Assembly (NCBI GenBank): GCA_963779225.1
Contig: CAVZWW010000002.1
Coordinates: 310,001-374,000 of the forward strand
Length of the DNA stretch: 64,000 nt
Reading direction: 5' to 3'
DNA from: CAVPCZ01 sp963779225
GTDB lineage: Bacteria; Bacteroidota; Ignavibacteria; UBA10030; UBA6906
Shown here in pieces: positions 28,506-38,430 of the stretch (positions are counted from its first letter, which is position 1; each line of letters starts with the position of its first letter). A program made the position numbers and the translations under genes. Below the pieces are notes generated by a model. That model saw only the letters and a program-made list of their open reading frames with translations, made no database searches and was not told the DNA's origin.

Positions 28506-29423
28506 TCCGTTCGAATGTCAATATCTTTCTCGTTGCGAAATGTGCACGCGGCGTGATAGGAGCTCCGGACCAGCGGACCGGACTCCACGTGCCGGAACCC
28601 CATTGACAATCCCCCGCTCCTTCAGCATTGCGAACTCCTCCGGGTGCACATAACGGTCCACCGGCAAGTGCCCCTTCGACGGCTGGAGATACTGACCCAG
28701 CGTCAGAATATCACATTCCACTGCCCGCAGATCGCTCATCACCTCAACGCATTTCGTCGGTTGCTTTCCCCCAATCCCAGCATCAGCCCGCTCTTCGTGA
28801 CCATCCCCCACCGCTTCGCCCGATCCAGCAAGTTCCAGACTCCGCGACATACTTCGCCTGCGGCCGCACCCGCGGATACAACCGGGGAACGGTTTCGGTG
28901 TTGTGGTTCAGGATGTCCGGGCGACGCATCGACCACGCGTCCGCAGTGCCGCTCCGTCTCCCTGGAAATCGGGAATCAACACCTCGACCGTCAATCCCCG
29001 GCCTGCGCCTCCCGCGCACAGCCGGATGGTCTCGGCAAAGATCGCCGCCCCGCCATCGTGCAAGCTCGTCCCGGTTCACCGAGGTGATCACCGCGTGCCG
29101 CACGCCCATGGTCCGTGATCGCTTCTGCAACGCGGACGCGGCTCTTCCCGGTCCAGAAACTCCGGCCGGCCGGTCTTGACGGCGCAGAATCCGCACGAGC
29201 GCGTGCACACGTCGCCCAGGATCATGAACGTCGCCGTCCCGGCATTCCAGCATTCGCCCATATTCGGACACCGTGCCTCTTCGCACACCGTGTGCAGGCG
29301 GTGTCCGGTCAATCAAGCCCCTTCACCCGGGCGTAGTTCTTCACCGGACGCCAGTCCGCACCTTCAGCCACTCCGGCCGCTGCCGCCGCACCGCTCTGCT
29401 ACTCTCCGCCCATCGTCCATCAT
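28496..29423 (-). CDS. lipA: Lipoyl synthase (multiple frame errors)
   Basis: Radical-SAM enzyme inserting two sulfurs into octanoyl groups on E2 and H proteins. Start ATG 29423 or 29420 after AGGAAAGGGG. In order, across frames: RPEWLKVRTG, NYARVKGLI, LHTVCEEARCPNMGECW (auxiliary cluster Cys), TFMILGDVCTRSCGFCAVKTG (CxxxCxxC radical-SAM motif), GLMLGLGE, RYVHPEEF, and the C-terminal VESGPLVRSSYHA. At least five frame changes. It follows the E2 gene with a 56-base gap, so lipoylation and its target enzyme are co-encoded. Confidence 0.9.
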
Positions 29424-29478
29424 CCCCTTTCCTGTCCCGCCAGTCTCGATCACACCTTCCGATGCCTCGATCTTCGCG

Positions 29479-30825
29479 TCACGTCATCTTCATCGCGCTC
29501 GTCCGCATCCACCCTCCAGATTCTTCACGACCGCATCCATGAACATCCCCCCCAGCAGCCCGTCCACCACGCGGTGATCGAAGGACAGGGTAAAGTAGGC
29601 CATCGACCGGATCGCGATCGCATCGTTGATCACCACCGGCACGCTTCACGATGGCACCCGTGCCCAGGATCGCGACCTGCGGCTGGTTGATGATCGGCGT
29701 CCCGATGATCGTACCGAAGACACCGTAATTCGAGATGGTGAATGTGCCGCCCTGGATGTCGTCCGGCGCCAGCTTGCGCGCGCGTGTGCGCTCGGCCAGA
29801 TCATGCACCGCCCGCGCGATGCCCAGCAGGCTTTTCTCTTCGGCATGCTTGATCACGGGCACGATCAGCCCGTTCTCCGATGCGACAGCGATGCCGATGT
29901 TGATCGCGTTCTTCCGGATGATCGTCGTGCCGTCCACGGAGCAGTTGATCAGCGGATACTTCTTGATCGCCCGCACAACCGCATCAATGATGTACGGTGT
30001 GAATGTGAGTTTGAACCCTTCCTTCTGTTCGAAGGCCACGGCATGTTCGCGCCCGGTGCCGCACGACGCCGTCATGTCGACTTCGTGAATGGCGGCGACA
30101 TGCGGTGACGTCTGCATGCTCGTCACCATGTGCTGGGCCATCTTCTGCTTGCACGTTGCGTCATCGGCGACACGCTCATCGCCGCGCGGTCCTTCCTGCG
30201 CAGCTCCGCGAGTCCGGCGTGGAGGCCGGCGTGGCCGGGGAACTGCTTCTGCCGCGGCGTGCGGCGGCAGCCGGAGCGCCTCTCTTCCGCGCCTGCACAT
30301 ACGACAGGATGTCCTTCTTCGATCACCCGGCCTCCGTCGCCGGTTCCGGGAAGCCGTTCGAGTTCCTCCATCGACACTCCTTCTGTCCGTGCAATCGACA
30401 GCACGAGTGGGGAATAGAAGCGCGATTTGCCCTCGACGGATTCTCCGGCAGGTACGGGAGAGCCGGAGGCGCAGCGGGCCGCGGTGACGGTTGCGGTGGT
30501 TCCGAGGCACCGATGCCGGCAGTTCGGAGCGGTGCAAACGCCGTCGCCGACACAGATCCGTCCGCGACCGGCCTCACCCTTCCGCCGTCTCCAGGTAGGC
30601 GATCACCGTCCCGCACCGACAACGGTCGTCTGCTCTGCCACCACGATCTTCAGCGAGTACGCCCGCTGCGGGCGACGGGATCTCGGAGTCGACCTTGTCC
30701 GTGCTGATCTCCAGCAGGGTCTCGTCCTTCTTCACCGGGTCACCGATCTTCTTGTGCCACTTGACGATCGTGCCTTCGGCGATGCTCTCACCCATTTGCG
30801 GCATCACCACTTCGATACGTGCCAT
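29479..30825 (-). CDS. 2-oxoacid dehydrogenase E2 (dihydrolipoyl acyltransferase), several frame errors
   Basis: The N-terminal lipoyl domain (VVMPQMGESIAEGTIVKW, lipoyl-Lys motif ISTDKVDSEIPSP) is followed by a Pro/Ala-rich linker, a peripheral subunit-binding domain (LSIARTEGVSMEELERLPGTG region) and the acyltransferase domain (VHDLAERTRARKL, TFTISNYGVFG, catalytic SFDHRVVDGLLGG). One lipoyl domain only. The stop is uncertain: 29490 or 29479 depending on a last frame change. It probably serves both E1 pairs upstream; substrate class (pyruvate or branched-chain) cannot be decided from E2. Confidence 0.88.
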
Positions 30826-30886
30826 CAGGTTACCTGTGATAGTGTTAATATCGTGCGAGAGCTCGTTGTCATCAGGACGCCGATGC

Positions 30887-31872
30887 TTAGTACCGGCTCA
30901 ACGACCTCAGCGGCCAGGATCCTCGCCGTGTTCGGCAGCACGCCTCTTCCAGCGGCGGCGCAAAGGGCACCGGGACGTATCCGCGCACCGACACGCCGTA
31001 CCGGCGCATCCAGTCGACGAGAACGCGTCATCCGCGATCGTCGCCGCGATCTCGGCACCCACACCGCCGGTCAGATTGGTCTTCGTGCACGACCAGCACC
31101 TTGCCGGTCTCGCCGCACCACCTCCAGGATCAAGCTCCCTGTCCACATGGCGCGAGCGAGCGCAGGTCCACCACCGACGCTTCGACACCGTCTTCCGCGG
31201 AGAGCTGCTGCGCCGCCTCGAGGGCAAAATGGACCGTGGAGCCGTACGTGATCACGGCGATGTCCTCCCCTGCCGCCGAACCTCTGCCCTTGCCGATCGG
31301 CACAACATAGTCCGTCTTCGGGCACCTCACCCTTGATCCGCCGGTACAGGTATTTGAACTCCAGAACGATCACCGGATTGTTGTCGCGGATCGCGGCCTT
31401 CATCAGTCCTTTCGCATCGTACGGTGTCGATGGCGCAACGATCTTCAGATCCGGGCACATGGAAGAACCAGGCCTCCGGGCTCGTCGAATGATATGGCCC
31501 GCCGTGAATGTAACCGCCGGTCGGCAGACGGAGCACCATCGGCAACGGGAAGGTGCCACCGGTAGTGGGTCTTCGCCGCATTCACGACCATCTGATTGAA
31601 GCCGCAGGTCACGAAATCGGCGAACTGCATCTCGGCAACCGGACGCATGCCCGACGAGCGCAGCACCCACGGACGCTCCGACGATCGCAGCTTCGGACAG
31701 CGTCGCATCGATCACCCGCTCTTCGCCGAAGTTCTGCCTGAAACCCTTTCGTCGCCTTGAACGCACCGCCATACGCACCGATGTCCTCACCGATCAGGAA
31801 GACGGACGGGTCACGCTCCATCTCCTCCCACATGCCACGCGCAAGAGCTTCGATATACGTCATGGTGGCCAT
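30887..31872 (-). CDS. 2-oxoacid dehydrogenase E1 beta subunit, first-pair type (frame errors)
   Basis: From ATG 31872: MATMTYIEALARGMWEEMERD, FLIGEDIGAYGGAFKATKGF, LSEAAIVGASVGAAL, MQFADFVTCGFNQMVVNAAK and later VVLEFKYLYRR and VVDLRSLAP segments are transketolase-type E1 beta blocks. The frame changes several times between 31.75 and 30.9 kb; the best stop is TAA at 30887. ATG overlaps the E1 alpha stop (TGATG at 31870-31874). Works as an alpha2-beta2 thiamine-diphosphate enzyme decarboxylating a 2-oxoacid onto E2. Confidence 0.85.
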
Positions 31873-32878
31873 CAGGGCGCGTACACTCCTTCCAGCGCGT
31901 CTTCGGCGGCGGGAGACGGATCCTCAGGGCACTGCACGCGAGGCGCTGTCTTCGATCTCCGGTCAATGCGTTCGCTGCGTCTCCTCCGCACACGCTGTCG
32001 TCCAGGACTCCTCCCCGGTGAGCACCCGTGCATACGCTCCACCGGGTCCTTCTCTTTCCATGCATCCAGCAGCCCCGGGGGCACATAGGATGCATCGTCG
32101 GAGGCGGAGTGTCCGTGCATGCGCATCGTGACGGATTCGATCAGCGTCGGACCCTCGCCACGCCGCGCACGCTCGATCGCGGTCCGCGTCAGCGTCGTAG
32201 ACCGCCAGCACATCCGTGCCGTCGATCGGTCACACCGGGGATGCCGTAGCCCGCCGCCCGGTCGGAGATACGTGCCGCCGCATGCTGCCTGGCGCGTACG
32301 GCGTGGAGTATGCAAACTGGTTGTTCTCGACGATCAGCACGAACGGCAGCTTCATCACCGCCGCCATGTTCAGGCCTTCGTGAAAATCGCCGACATTGCA
32401 CCCGCCGTCGCCGATATAATTGAGGACGACGGCCTTCTCTCCGCATCACCGCGAGGCCAGCGCCACACCCACGGCCACCGGGATCATGGCGGCAAGGTGG
32501 CTGACATTGCCGTAGATCCGCAGTGCCGGGTCGGCATAATGTCCCGTCCCGTCCCGCCCCCGGGTCAGGCTCCCTGCCCGTCCAAGCTGCTGCAGAAAGA
32601 TATTCCGAGCGTCTGGCCCTTCACGAGGTGCGCTCCGAGGTCGCGGTGCATCGGAAAGAGATAGTCCCGCTGGCCTCGAGCGCAAAGGCACTCCCGACCG
32701 CGGTGGCTTCGTTCCCGTTGCCCGTGTACGCGCCGCCCGACCATCTTCCCCTGCTTGTACAGCCGCAGGATGGCCTCGTCACACGCGCGCGTCAGGCGCA
32801 GAAAGTAGTACAGCTTCAGCGATCGTTCGTCGGAACAGTTCGCTACGCGTCGTCATATCCCGTTCCATGCTCTGCAAC
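31872..32878 (-). CDS. 2-oxoacid dehydrogenase E1 alpha subunit, first-pair type (many frame errors)
   Basis: Reading across frames from ATG 32878: LKLYYFLRLTRACDEAILRL, YTGNGNEATAVGSAFAL, MHRDLGAHLVKG, YGNVSHLAAMIPVAVGVAL, the thiamine-diphosphate motif IGDGGCNVGDFHEGLN, IVENNQFAYSTPYA, MRMHGHSASDDASYVP. This is a standard E1 alpha of about 335 residues with a GDG-type cofactor motif, as in pyruvate/acetoin enzymes. At least six frame changes, so residue numbering is not meaningful. Separated from the E1 beta gene upstream by 20 bases. Confidence 0.83.
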
Positions 32879-32898
32879 GGTTCCTCGCACCCTTTCCA

Positions 32899-33970
32899 TC
32901 AGTAAAAACTCAAGCAGCGTTCCATCGCGTCAGAGTCCGACTCCTGCGGCAGCATCGCGTTTTCCAGCGTCGGCGCATACGGTATCGGCGCATCCTTCGC
33001 GGCGACACGGAGCACGGGCGCATCCAGACGGTCGAACGCTTCTGCCGCAATGATCGCAGCGATCTCGGCACCGAACCCGCCGGTCAGCGTGTCTTCATGG
33101 GCGATCAGACACCTTCCCGGTTCTTCGTACGGAGGCAAGAATCAGTCTCGCTGTCCAGCGGGTTCAGCGTCCGGAGGTCGATCACTTCGATCGATGACTC
33201 CGATGCGTTCCTCCAGCTTCCGCGCGGCATCGAGGGACCGCTGGACGAGCATCCCCCACGTGATGACGGTCAGCGTCTTCCCCGTCCTTCTTGACCGCAG
33301 GCCATCCCGAACGGAAACAGGTACTCCGGTCCGGGTTCGGGTGACGCGGCAAAAGCTCTGTCGGTACAATCCCTTGTGCTCGCAGAAAAGTACCGGGTCA
33401 TGCTCGCGGCAGGCGGTTTTGAGCAGCCCCTTCGCATCGGCCGCATTCGACGGGATAGACGACGCGGATGCCGGGGATATGCGTAAAGAACCCGTCGATG
33501 GACTGGCTGTGATAGAGGCCGCCGTGGATGTAACCGCCCACGGCGACGCGGATCACCATCGGACAGGTCCACTGATTGTACGAACGGTAGCGCAGCATTG
33601 CCACTTCGTCCCGCATCTGCATGAAGGCCGGCCAGATGTAGTCGCCGAACTGGATCTCCACCACCGGCTTGAAGCCGCCGCGCACGGCAAGACCGAAGGC
33701 CGTGCCGATGATGCTGGCTTCGGCCAGCGGGGAATTGAAGACACGGTCCTCCCCGAACTTCGCCGCCAGACCCCTGGTCGCGGTGAACACGCCGCCCTTA
33801 TTTCCTCCCACGTCCTCTCCGTAGATGAGCATGCCCGGATTCCGTTCGAGTTCCTCCGCCAGCGCGTGATTGATCGCATCCACCATCACCACCCGCGATC
33901 CGCCGGCCGGAATTTCCGCTCCCGTCTCTTCTGTGACGACCGGGTCGGGCGCATACACGAAGCGCGTCAC
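32899..33970 (-). CDS. 2-oxoacid dehydrogenase E1 beta subunit, second pair (frame errors)
   Basis: The N-terminal 165 residues are intact from ATG 33970: VVMVDAINHALAEELERNPGM, IYGEDVGGNKGGVFTATRGL, NSPLAEASIIGTAFGLAVRG, EIQFGDYIWPAFMQMRDE, GGYIHGGLYHSQSIDGFFTHIPG. Frame changes lie between about 33.45 and 33.14 kb; the C-terminal part GRCLIAHEDTLTGGFGAEIA to NAMLPQESDSDAMERCLSFY is intact to 32899. The start overlaps the E1 alpha stop by 4 bases. Style matches the branched-chain 2-oxoacid dehydrogenase group. Confidence 0.87.
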
Positions 33971-34914
33971 CTCTGCGCGTCCGGGACCTCCTGCTGTTCC
34001 ACCTGTTCGGCAATCAGATCGATCCGCTGCCGGAGCTCCGCTTTTACCTGCGCGAATTCTTCCTGCTTCATCGCCCCCTCCTCCACAAGCAGCTTCTCGA
34101 ACCGCGGGAGGGGGTCCCGCTTCAGGTCTTCGGCGAGCTCGTCCGGATCACGATACTTCTTCTGGTCATCTGAGGAAGAATGGGGGAGGAGGCGCACGGT
34201 GTGCGCCTCGATCACGCTGGGCCCTGCGCCGTCACGGGCCCTGGCCACCGCATCGGCCGCCGCTTCATACGTCGCGCGGAAGTCACATCCGTCGACATCA
34301 TACCGGTGCAGCCCTTCGTATCCCTCTACCATGCGGAAAACCGACTTGCCGGCAAGCTGCTCGTCAACCGGTACGGAGATGGCAAACTTGTTGTTCTGGA
34401 TGAGGAAGATCACGGGGAACCGGCCCCGCGCGGCCCAGTTGACCGCCTCGTGGAATTCACCCTCGCTCGTCGCCCCCTCGCCCGAGGAAACGTACACGAC
34501 CTCTCTCCGGCCTTCACGCACGGCACCCATCGCCGTTCCGAGGGCCTGCAGATACTGGGTGCCCGTCGGGCTCGACTGTGCGACGATCCGGCGTGTCACA
34601 TGGCCGTAGTGAAACGGCATCGAAAAACCGTTGCTGCTCGGCCCGCCCTTCCGGTGAAGCGCCTCCAGGAAGATCTCTTCGATGGAATATCCGAGCTGAA
34701 GAGCGAACGCAAGATCGCGGTAGTACGGGTATGCCCAGTCAACTCCCGGTTGCAGCGCCATGCCCGCAGCGGTCTGCGCCACTTCGTGTCCGGACACACC
34801 GATGTGAAAGAACACCTTCCCCTGCTTGAGCAGCACGAGGATCTTGGCATCGATCAGGCGCGCGGCAACAACATTTTTATAGGCGCTGATCAGCTGTGTC
34901 TTGGAAAGATCCAC
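33967..34914 (-). CDS. 2-oxoacid dehydrogenase E1 alpha subunit, branched-chain type
   Basis: Intact, 315 residues from GTG 34914 (ribosome site AGGA 8 bases upstream; an ATG at 34974 would overlap lipB by about 98 bases and adds non-conserved residues). DLSKTQLISAYKNVVAARLIDAK, GKVFFHIGVSGHEVAQ, YPYYRDLAFALQLG, SSPTGTQYLQALGTAMG. The cofactor motif is SGEGATSEGEFHEAVN, the GEG form known from branched-chain 2-oxoacid dehydrogenases. The start lies inside the 3' end of lipB (38-base overlap), implying coupled translation. Confidence 0.88.
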   Translation of the reverse strand: MDLSKTQLISAYKNVVAARLIDAKILVLLKQGKVFFHIGVSGHEVAQTAAGMALQPGVDWAYPYYRDLAFALQLGYSIEEIFLEALHRKGGPSSNGFSMPFHYGHVTRRIVAQSSPTGTQYLQALGTAMGAVREGRREVVYVSSGEGATSEGEFHEAVNWAARGRFPVIFLIQNNKFAISVPVDEQLAGKSVFRMVEGYEGLHRYDVDGCDFRATYEAAADAVARARDGAGPSVIEAHTVRLLPHSSSDDQKKYRDPDELAEDLKRDPLPRFEKLLVEEGAMKQEEFAQVKAELRQRIDLIAEQVEQQEVPDAQR

Positions 34915-35593
34915 GTTGGTAGTCCTGTTCCGTGAGTACTCCTTCAATGAGAGCGGCTCCGAAGACCTCCGCAAAAGCCCGGGTAACCGCGGATTCGACC
35001 GTCTCCATCGGCAGGGCGCTGCCGAGCACCGCCTGCAATGATGTCACGCCGCGATCGAAAATCCCGCAGGGAATGATCCGGTCATAGAACGACAGATCGG
35101 TGGTCACGTTCAGCGCAAACCCGTGCATGGTGATCCATCGGGAGGCCTTGATGCCGATCGCGCAGATCTTCTCGCCGCCGACCCAGACGCCGGTGTATCC
35201 TTCGAGCCGGGAGCCTGACACATGGAAATCCCCGAGCGCCCTGATGATCACCTCCTCGAGCCGACGGAGGTACCAGTGGAGATCCCGCGTGTACGCATGA
35301 AGGTCCAGCAAGGGATATCCGACGAGCTGCCCGGGGCCATGGTAGGTTATGTCGCCCCCGCGGTCCACCACCGCCACGTCGATACCGCGTGCGGAGAGCT
35401 CCGCGTCGCCGGCCAGAAGATGATGGGCATCGGCCCCGGTGCCGAGCGTATACACGTGCTCGTGCTCGGTGAGAAGCAACAGGTCCGTCAGTTCGCCGGC
35501 GGCACGCCGGGCAAAGAGGGCACGCTGGAGGTCCCAGCATTCACGATATCGGGTCCGGCCGAGCCGGACCACACGCACTTCAGCTGCTCCCAC
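34877..35593 (-). CDS. lipB: Octanoyl-[acyl-carrier-protein]:protein N-octanoyltransferase
   Basis: 238 residues, intact. Transfers octanoate from ACP to lipoyl domains, the step before LipA. Signature segments: TLGTGADAHHLL, VDRGGDITYHGPGQLVGYPLLDL, GVWVGGEKICAIGIKASRWITMHGFALNV (catalytic Lys in KICAIG with Lys/Cys partner region), and RIIPCGIFDRGVTSL carrying the catalytic Cys. Located between lpd and the E1 genes; lpd stop is 8 bases upstream. Confidence 0.94.
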   Translation of the reverse strand: MGAAEVRVVRLGRTRYRECWDLQRALFARRAAGELTDLLLLTEHEHVYTLGTGADAHHLLAGDAELSARGIDVAVVDRGGDITYHGPGQLVGYPLLDLHAYTRDLHWYLRRLEEVIIRALGDFHVSGSRLEGYTGVWVGGEKICAIGIKASRWITMHGFALNVTTDLSFYDRIIPCGIFDRGVTSLQAVLGSALPMETVESAVTRAFAEVFGAALIEGVLTEQDYQRGSFQDTADQRL

Positions 35594-35601
35594 GTACGGT
35601 C

Positions 35602-37001
35602 TCAGATGTTGATGGCTTCGCCATACGCCGCCGCAGCCGCCTCCATGACCGCTTCGCTGAGCGTCGGGTGGGCGTGAATTGTGCGGAAAATATCCGGCCC
35701 TGTCGCCTCCAGCTTCTTGGCAAGTACCAGCTCGGCAATCATCTCCGTTGCTTCGGCCCCCAGAATATGGGCGCCCAGGAGTTCACCGTATTTTGCGTCG
35801 AAGATCAGCTTCACCATCCCTTCCGACTCCCCGATCGCCATGGCTTTACCCAGTGGACGGAACGGAAAGCGCCCGATCTTCACCTCGTACCCTTCGGTCT
35901 TCGCCATCTCTTCGGTAAACCCCACACTCGCGAGTTGCGGATGACAGTAGGTACACCCGGGGATCGTGGAATAATCCACGACCTGCGGGTCCTTCCCTGC
36001 GATCGCTTCCACGCAGCACACGCCCTCCGCCGAAGCCACGTGCGCCAGCCACGGGGGCCCGATCACATCGCCCATCGCATAGACGCCCGCCACCGATGTC
36101 CGGTAGTGCTTGTCGACGACGATGTGGTTCCGCTGGACTTTGACGCCGAGAGATTCAAGCCCGATGTTCTCAATGTTCCCCTGCACTCCGACGGCCACCA
36201 GCGCCAGGGTCGCGCTCAGCTCCTGGGACCCGGATGCCGTCTGAATGTTCACGGTCACGCCCACGTCCGTGACCGTCGCGTTCTCAACCCGTGTTTCCGT
36301 GAAGATTTGTATCCCCTGCTTCTTCAGGCTCGATTCGAGCACCTTCGTTAGTTCGCGGTCTTCGATGGGAAGGATGGAGGGCATCATCTCGACCAGGGTA
36401 ACGCGCGTGCCCAGTGCGTTGTAGAAGTAGGCGAACTCCACGCCGATCGCTCCGCGCGCCGATGATCACCATCGACGCGGGCAGATCGGCAAGCGTCATG
36501 GCTTCAGAGCTGGTGATGATTCGTTTGCGGTCGATGGTTACGCCGGGCACCGGTCGCGGCCGTGCACCGGTGGCAACAATGAGGTGCTCTCCCTTGAGGG
36601 TCTGCGTGGATTTGCCTTCGGCCCGGACCTCCACCGCCCCGGCCGAAAGGAGCCTGCCCGTTCCGGTGAAGAAGTCGATGTCGTTCTTCTTCATCAGGTA
36701 TTCGACGCCCTTGGAGATTCTGTCGGCGATGCCGCGGCTCCGCTTGATGATCTTCGGGAAATCGAAGCGGAGGTTGTCGGCACTGATTCCCCACTCGCTC
36801 CGATGCCTGGAACAGGCGGAAGATCTCGGCGTTCCGGAGCAGGGCCTTGGTGGGAACGCAACCCCAGTTCAGGCAGATACCCCCCAGCCGCTCCCGTTCA
36901 ATGATCGCGGTACGTTTTCCCAGTTGTGCGGCCCGGATTGCGGCGGTGTACCCGCCCGGCCCTCCGCCGAGAACAATAACGTCGTAGCTGCTTTTTGGCA
37001 T
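35602..37001 (-). CDS. lpdA: Dihydrolipoamide dehydrogenase (E3), frame errors near 36460 and 36800
   Basis: FAD/NAD flavoprotein that reoxidises E2-bound lipoamide. From ATG 37001 after GAGGGGAAC: VIVLGGGPGGYTAAIRAAQLG (FAD fold), redox-active pair in GGICLNWGCVPTK, IVATGARPRPVPG, then VTLVEMMPSILPIEDRE, VYAMGDVIGPPWLAHVASAEG (second FAD motif) and the C-terminal IHAHPTLSEAVMEAAAAAYG with the catalytic His-Glu pair. Joined length about 466. First gene of the 2-oxoacid dehydrogenase operon. Confidence 0.93.
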
Positions 37002-37083
37002 GTTCCCCTCGCAAAGAACCCGGAGTATAAAGAATGAGAAAACGTACTGAAAGCAATGCTGAAAGTCAACGAAGGGAAACCGG

Positions 37084-38430
37084 TCATCCCTGCCGCTTAA
37101 GACCGAATTTCTCGATCTTGTGGTACAGGGTCACACGGTCAATATCAAGAATGGCGGCACTCCGGCTTACATTCCAGCCTGTTTCGCGGAGGACCTGTTC
37201 GATGTGGCGGCGTTCGATGTCTTCAAGGCGCCGCCCCGCGGTGGGCGACGCCAGGGAGGTGTGGAGAATCAGGTGCTCGATGCCGATCCCCGGACCCGGT
37301 GAGATGACCAGAGCCCGTTCGACAACATTCTCGAGTTCACGCACGTTGCCCGGCCAGTCATACGCCTTCAGGGCAAGCATGGCTTCGGGAGAGAATCCCT
37401 GAATCTTCCTGTTCATTGCCCGAGCGTACTTGTCCAGAAAGAAATGGGCCAGCTTGGCGATATCCCCGCGGCGCGCCCGGAGGGGCGGAAGGTCGATATC
37501 AAATACGGTGAGGCGGAAAAACAGATCGTCGCGGAAACGATTTTCCCGGACGGCCTTCTCCAGATCGTCCTTCGTTGCACAGATCAGCCTGAAATTTGCC
37601 GGAGGCCCCTCCAGCCCGCCCGTCCGGCCGGGCTGGCGGGTTTCCAGGACGCGCAACAATTCCCCCTGCGCCCTTGCATCAAGGCAGCCGACCTCGTCCA
37701 GAAAAAGCGTGCCGCCGTCCGCCTGCCCGATCTTCCCCTCTTGTGCCGCCGGCATTCCGGCCCCCTTCACGTTCTGATTGCCGAAGAGTTCTTCAAGCAG
37801 CATCGTCTCCGACACCGCGCCACAGTTGACCGTGACCAGCGGCAGGAAGCGCCGCGTGCTGCGCTGATGAATTGCCCGCGTCACCAGCTCTTTACCCGTC
37901 CCGACCTCCCCCTTCACCATCACGTTGGTATCCGTTTGCGCCACAACGGTGATAAGCTCTATCACTCTGCGCATTTCCGGTGAATCCCCGATGATCTCCT
38001 CCCCCGCGGTGAGCTCGTTCACGGCATTGCGCAGACACTGGTTCTCCTGCATCAGGAGCTGCTGTTCGAGCGCATTGATAACGATATGGTTCAGATAGTC
38101 CGGATCGATCGGCTTGGTGACGTAGTCGTAGGCGCCTTCCTTAAGCGCGCGCACCGCGGTATCCACGGTGGCATAGGCCGTTATGATGATGACCACGATC
38201 CCGGGGTGGATGGCTTTTGCCCGCTGCATCAGCTCCAACCCGTCCATCCCGGGCATCCGGATGTCCGCGAGGATGAGATTCCAGGAACCGCTCCGAAGTT
38301 TCTTCAATGCCGCCGGCGCATCCCCCGCATTCTCCACACGGAATCCATCCTCCCGGAACCACTTGGTGAGCGATTCGCGTACGATCAGCTCATCATCAAC
38401 GACAAGAATTCCCAGGTCAGCCTTCTTCAT
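37084..38430 (-). CDS. NtrC-family response regulator with atypical GAFTGA loop
   Basis: 448 residues, intact. Receiver 1-120 with acceptor Asp in LILADIRMPGMDG and Lys in DYVTKPIDPDYL. AAA+ domain about 150-380: Walker A GEVGTGKE, Walker B GGTLFLDEVG, and arginine-finger region RFRDDLFFRL. The L1 loop reads VKGAGMPA where family members have KGAFTGA. C-terminal Fis-type helix-turn-helix (RHIEQVLRETGWNVSRSAAILDI region). GAFTGA is needed for sigma-54 contact, so this regulator may work another way. Starts inside the kinase gene (14-base overlap) and probably is its partner. Confidence 0.9.
   Translation of the reverse strand: MKKADLGILVVDDELIVRESLTKWFREDGFRVENAGDAPAALKKLRSGSWNLILADIRMPGMDGLELMQRAKAIHPGIVVIIITAYATVDTAVRALKEGAYDYVTKPIDPDYLNHIVINALEQQLLMQENQCLRNAVNELTAGEEIIGDSPEMRRVIELITVVAQTDTNVMVKGEVGTGKELVTRAIHQRSTRRFLPLVTVNCGAVSETMLLEELFGNQNVKGAGMPAAQEGKIGQADGGTLFLDEVGCLDARAQGELLRVLETRQPGRTGGLEGPPANFRLICATKDDLEKAVRENRFRDDLFFRLTVFDIDLPPLRARRGDIAKLAHFFLDKYARAMNRKIQGFSPEAMLALKAYDWPGNVRELENVVERALVISPGPGIGIEHLILHTSLASPTAGRRLEDIERRHIEQVLRETGWNVSRSAAILDIDRVTLYHKIEKFGLKRQG

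Noticed and set aside
24700..33450. Pseudogene decay or programmed frameshifting in the ribosomal and lip/dehydrogenase genes
   Set aside because: The changes are scattered, mixed insertions and deletions, lack slippery-site patterns, and hit single-copy essential genes. Sequencing error is simpler.
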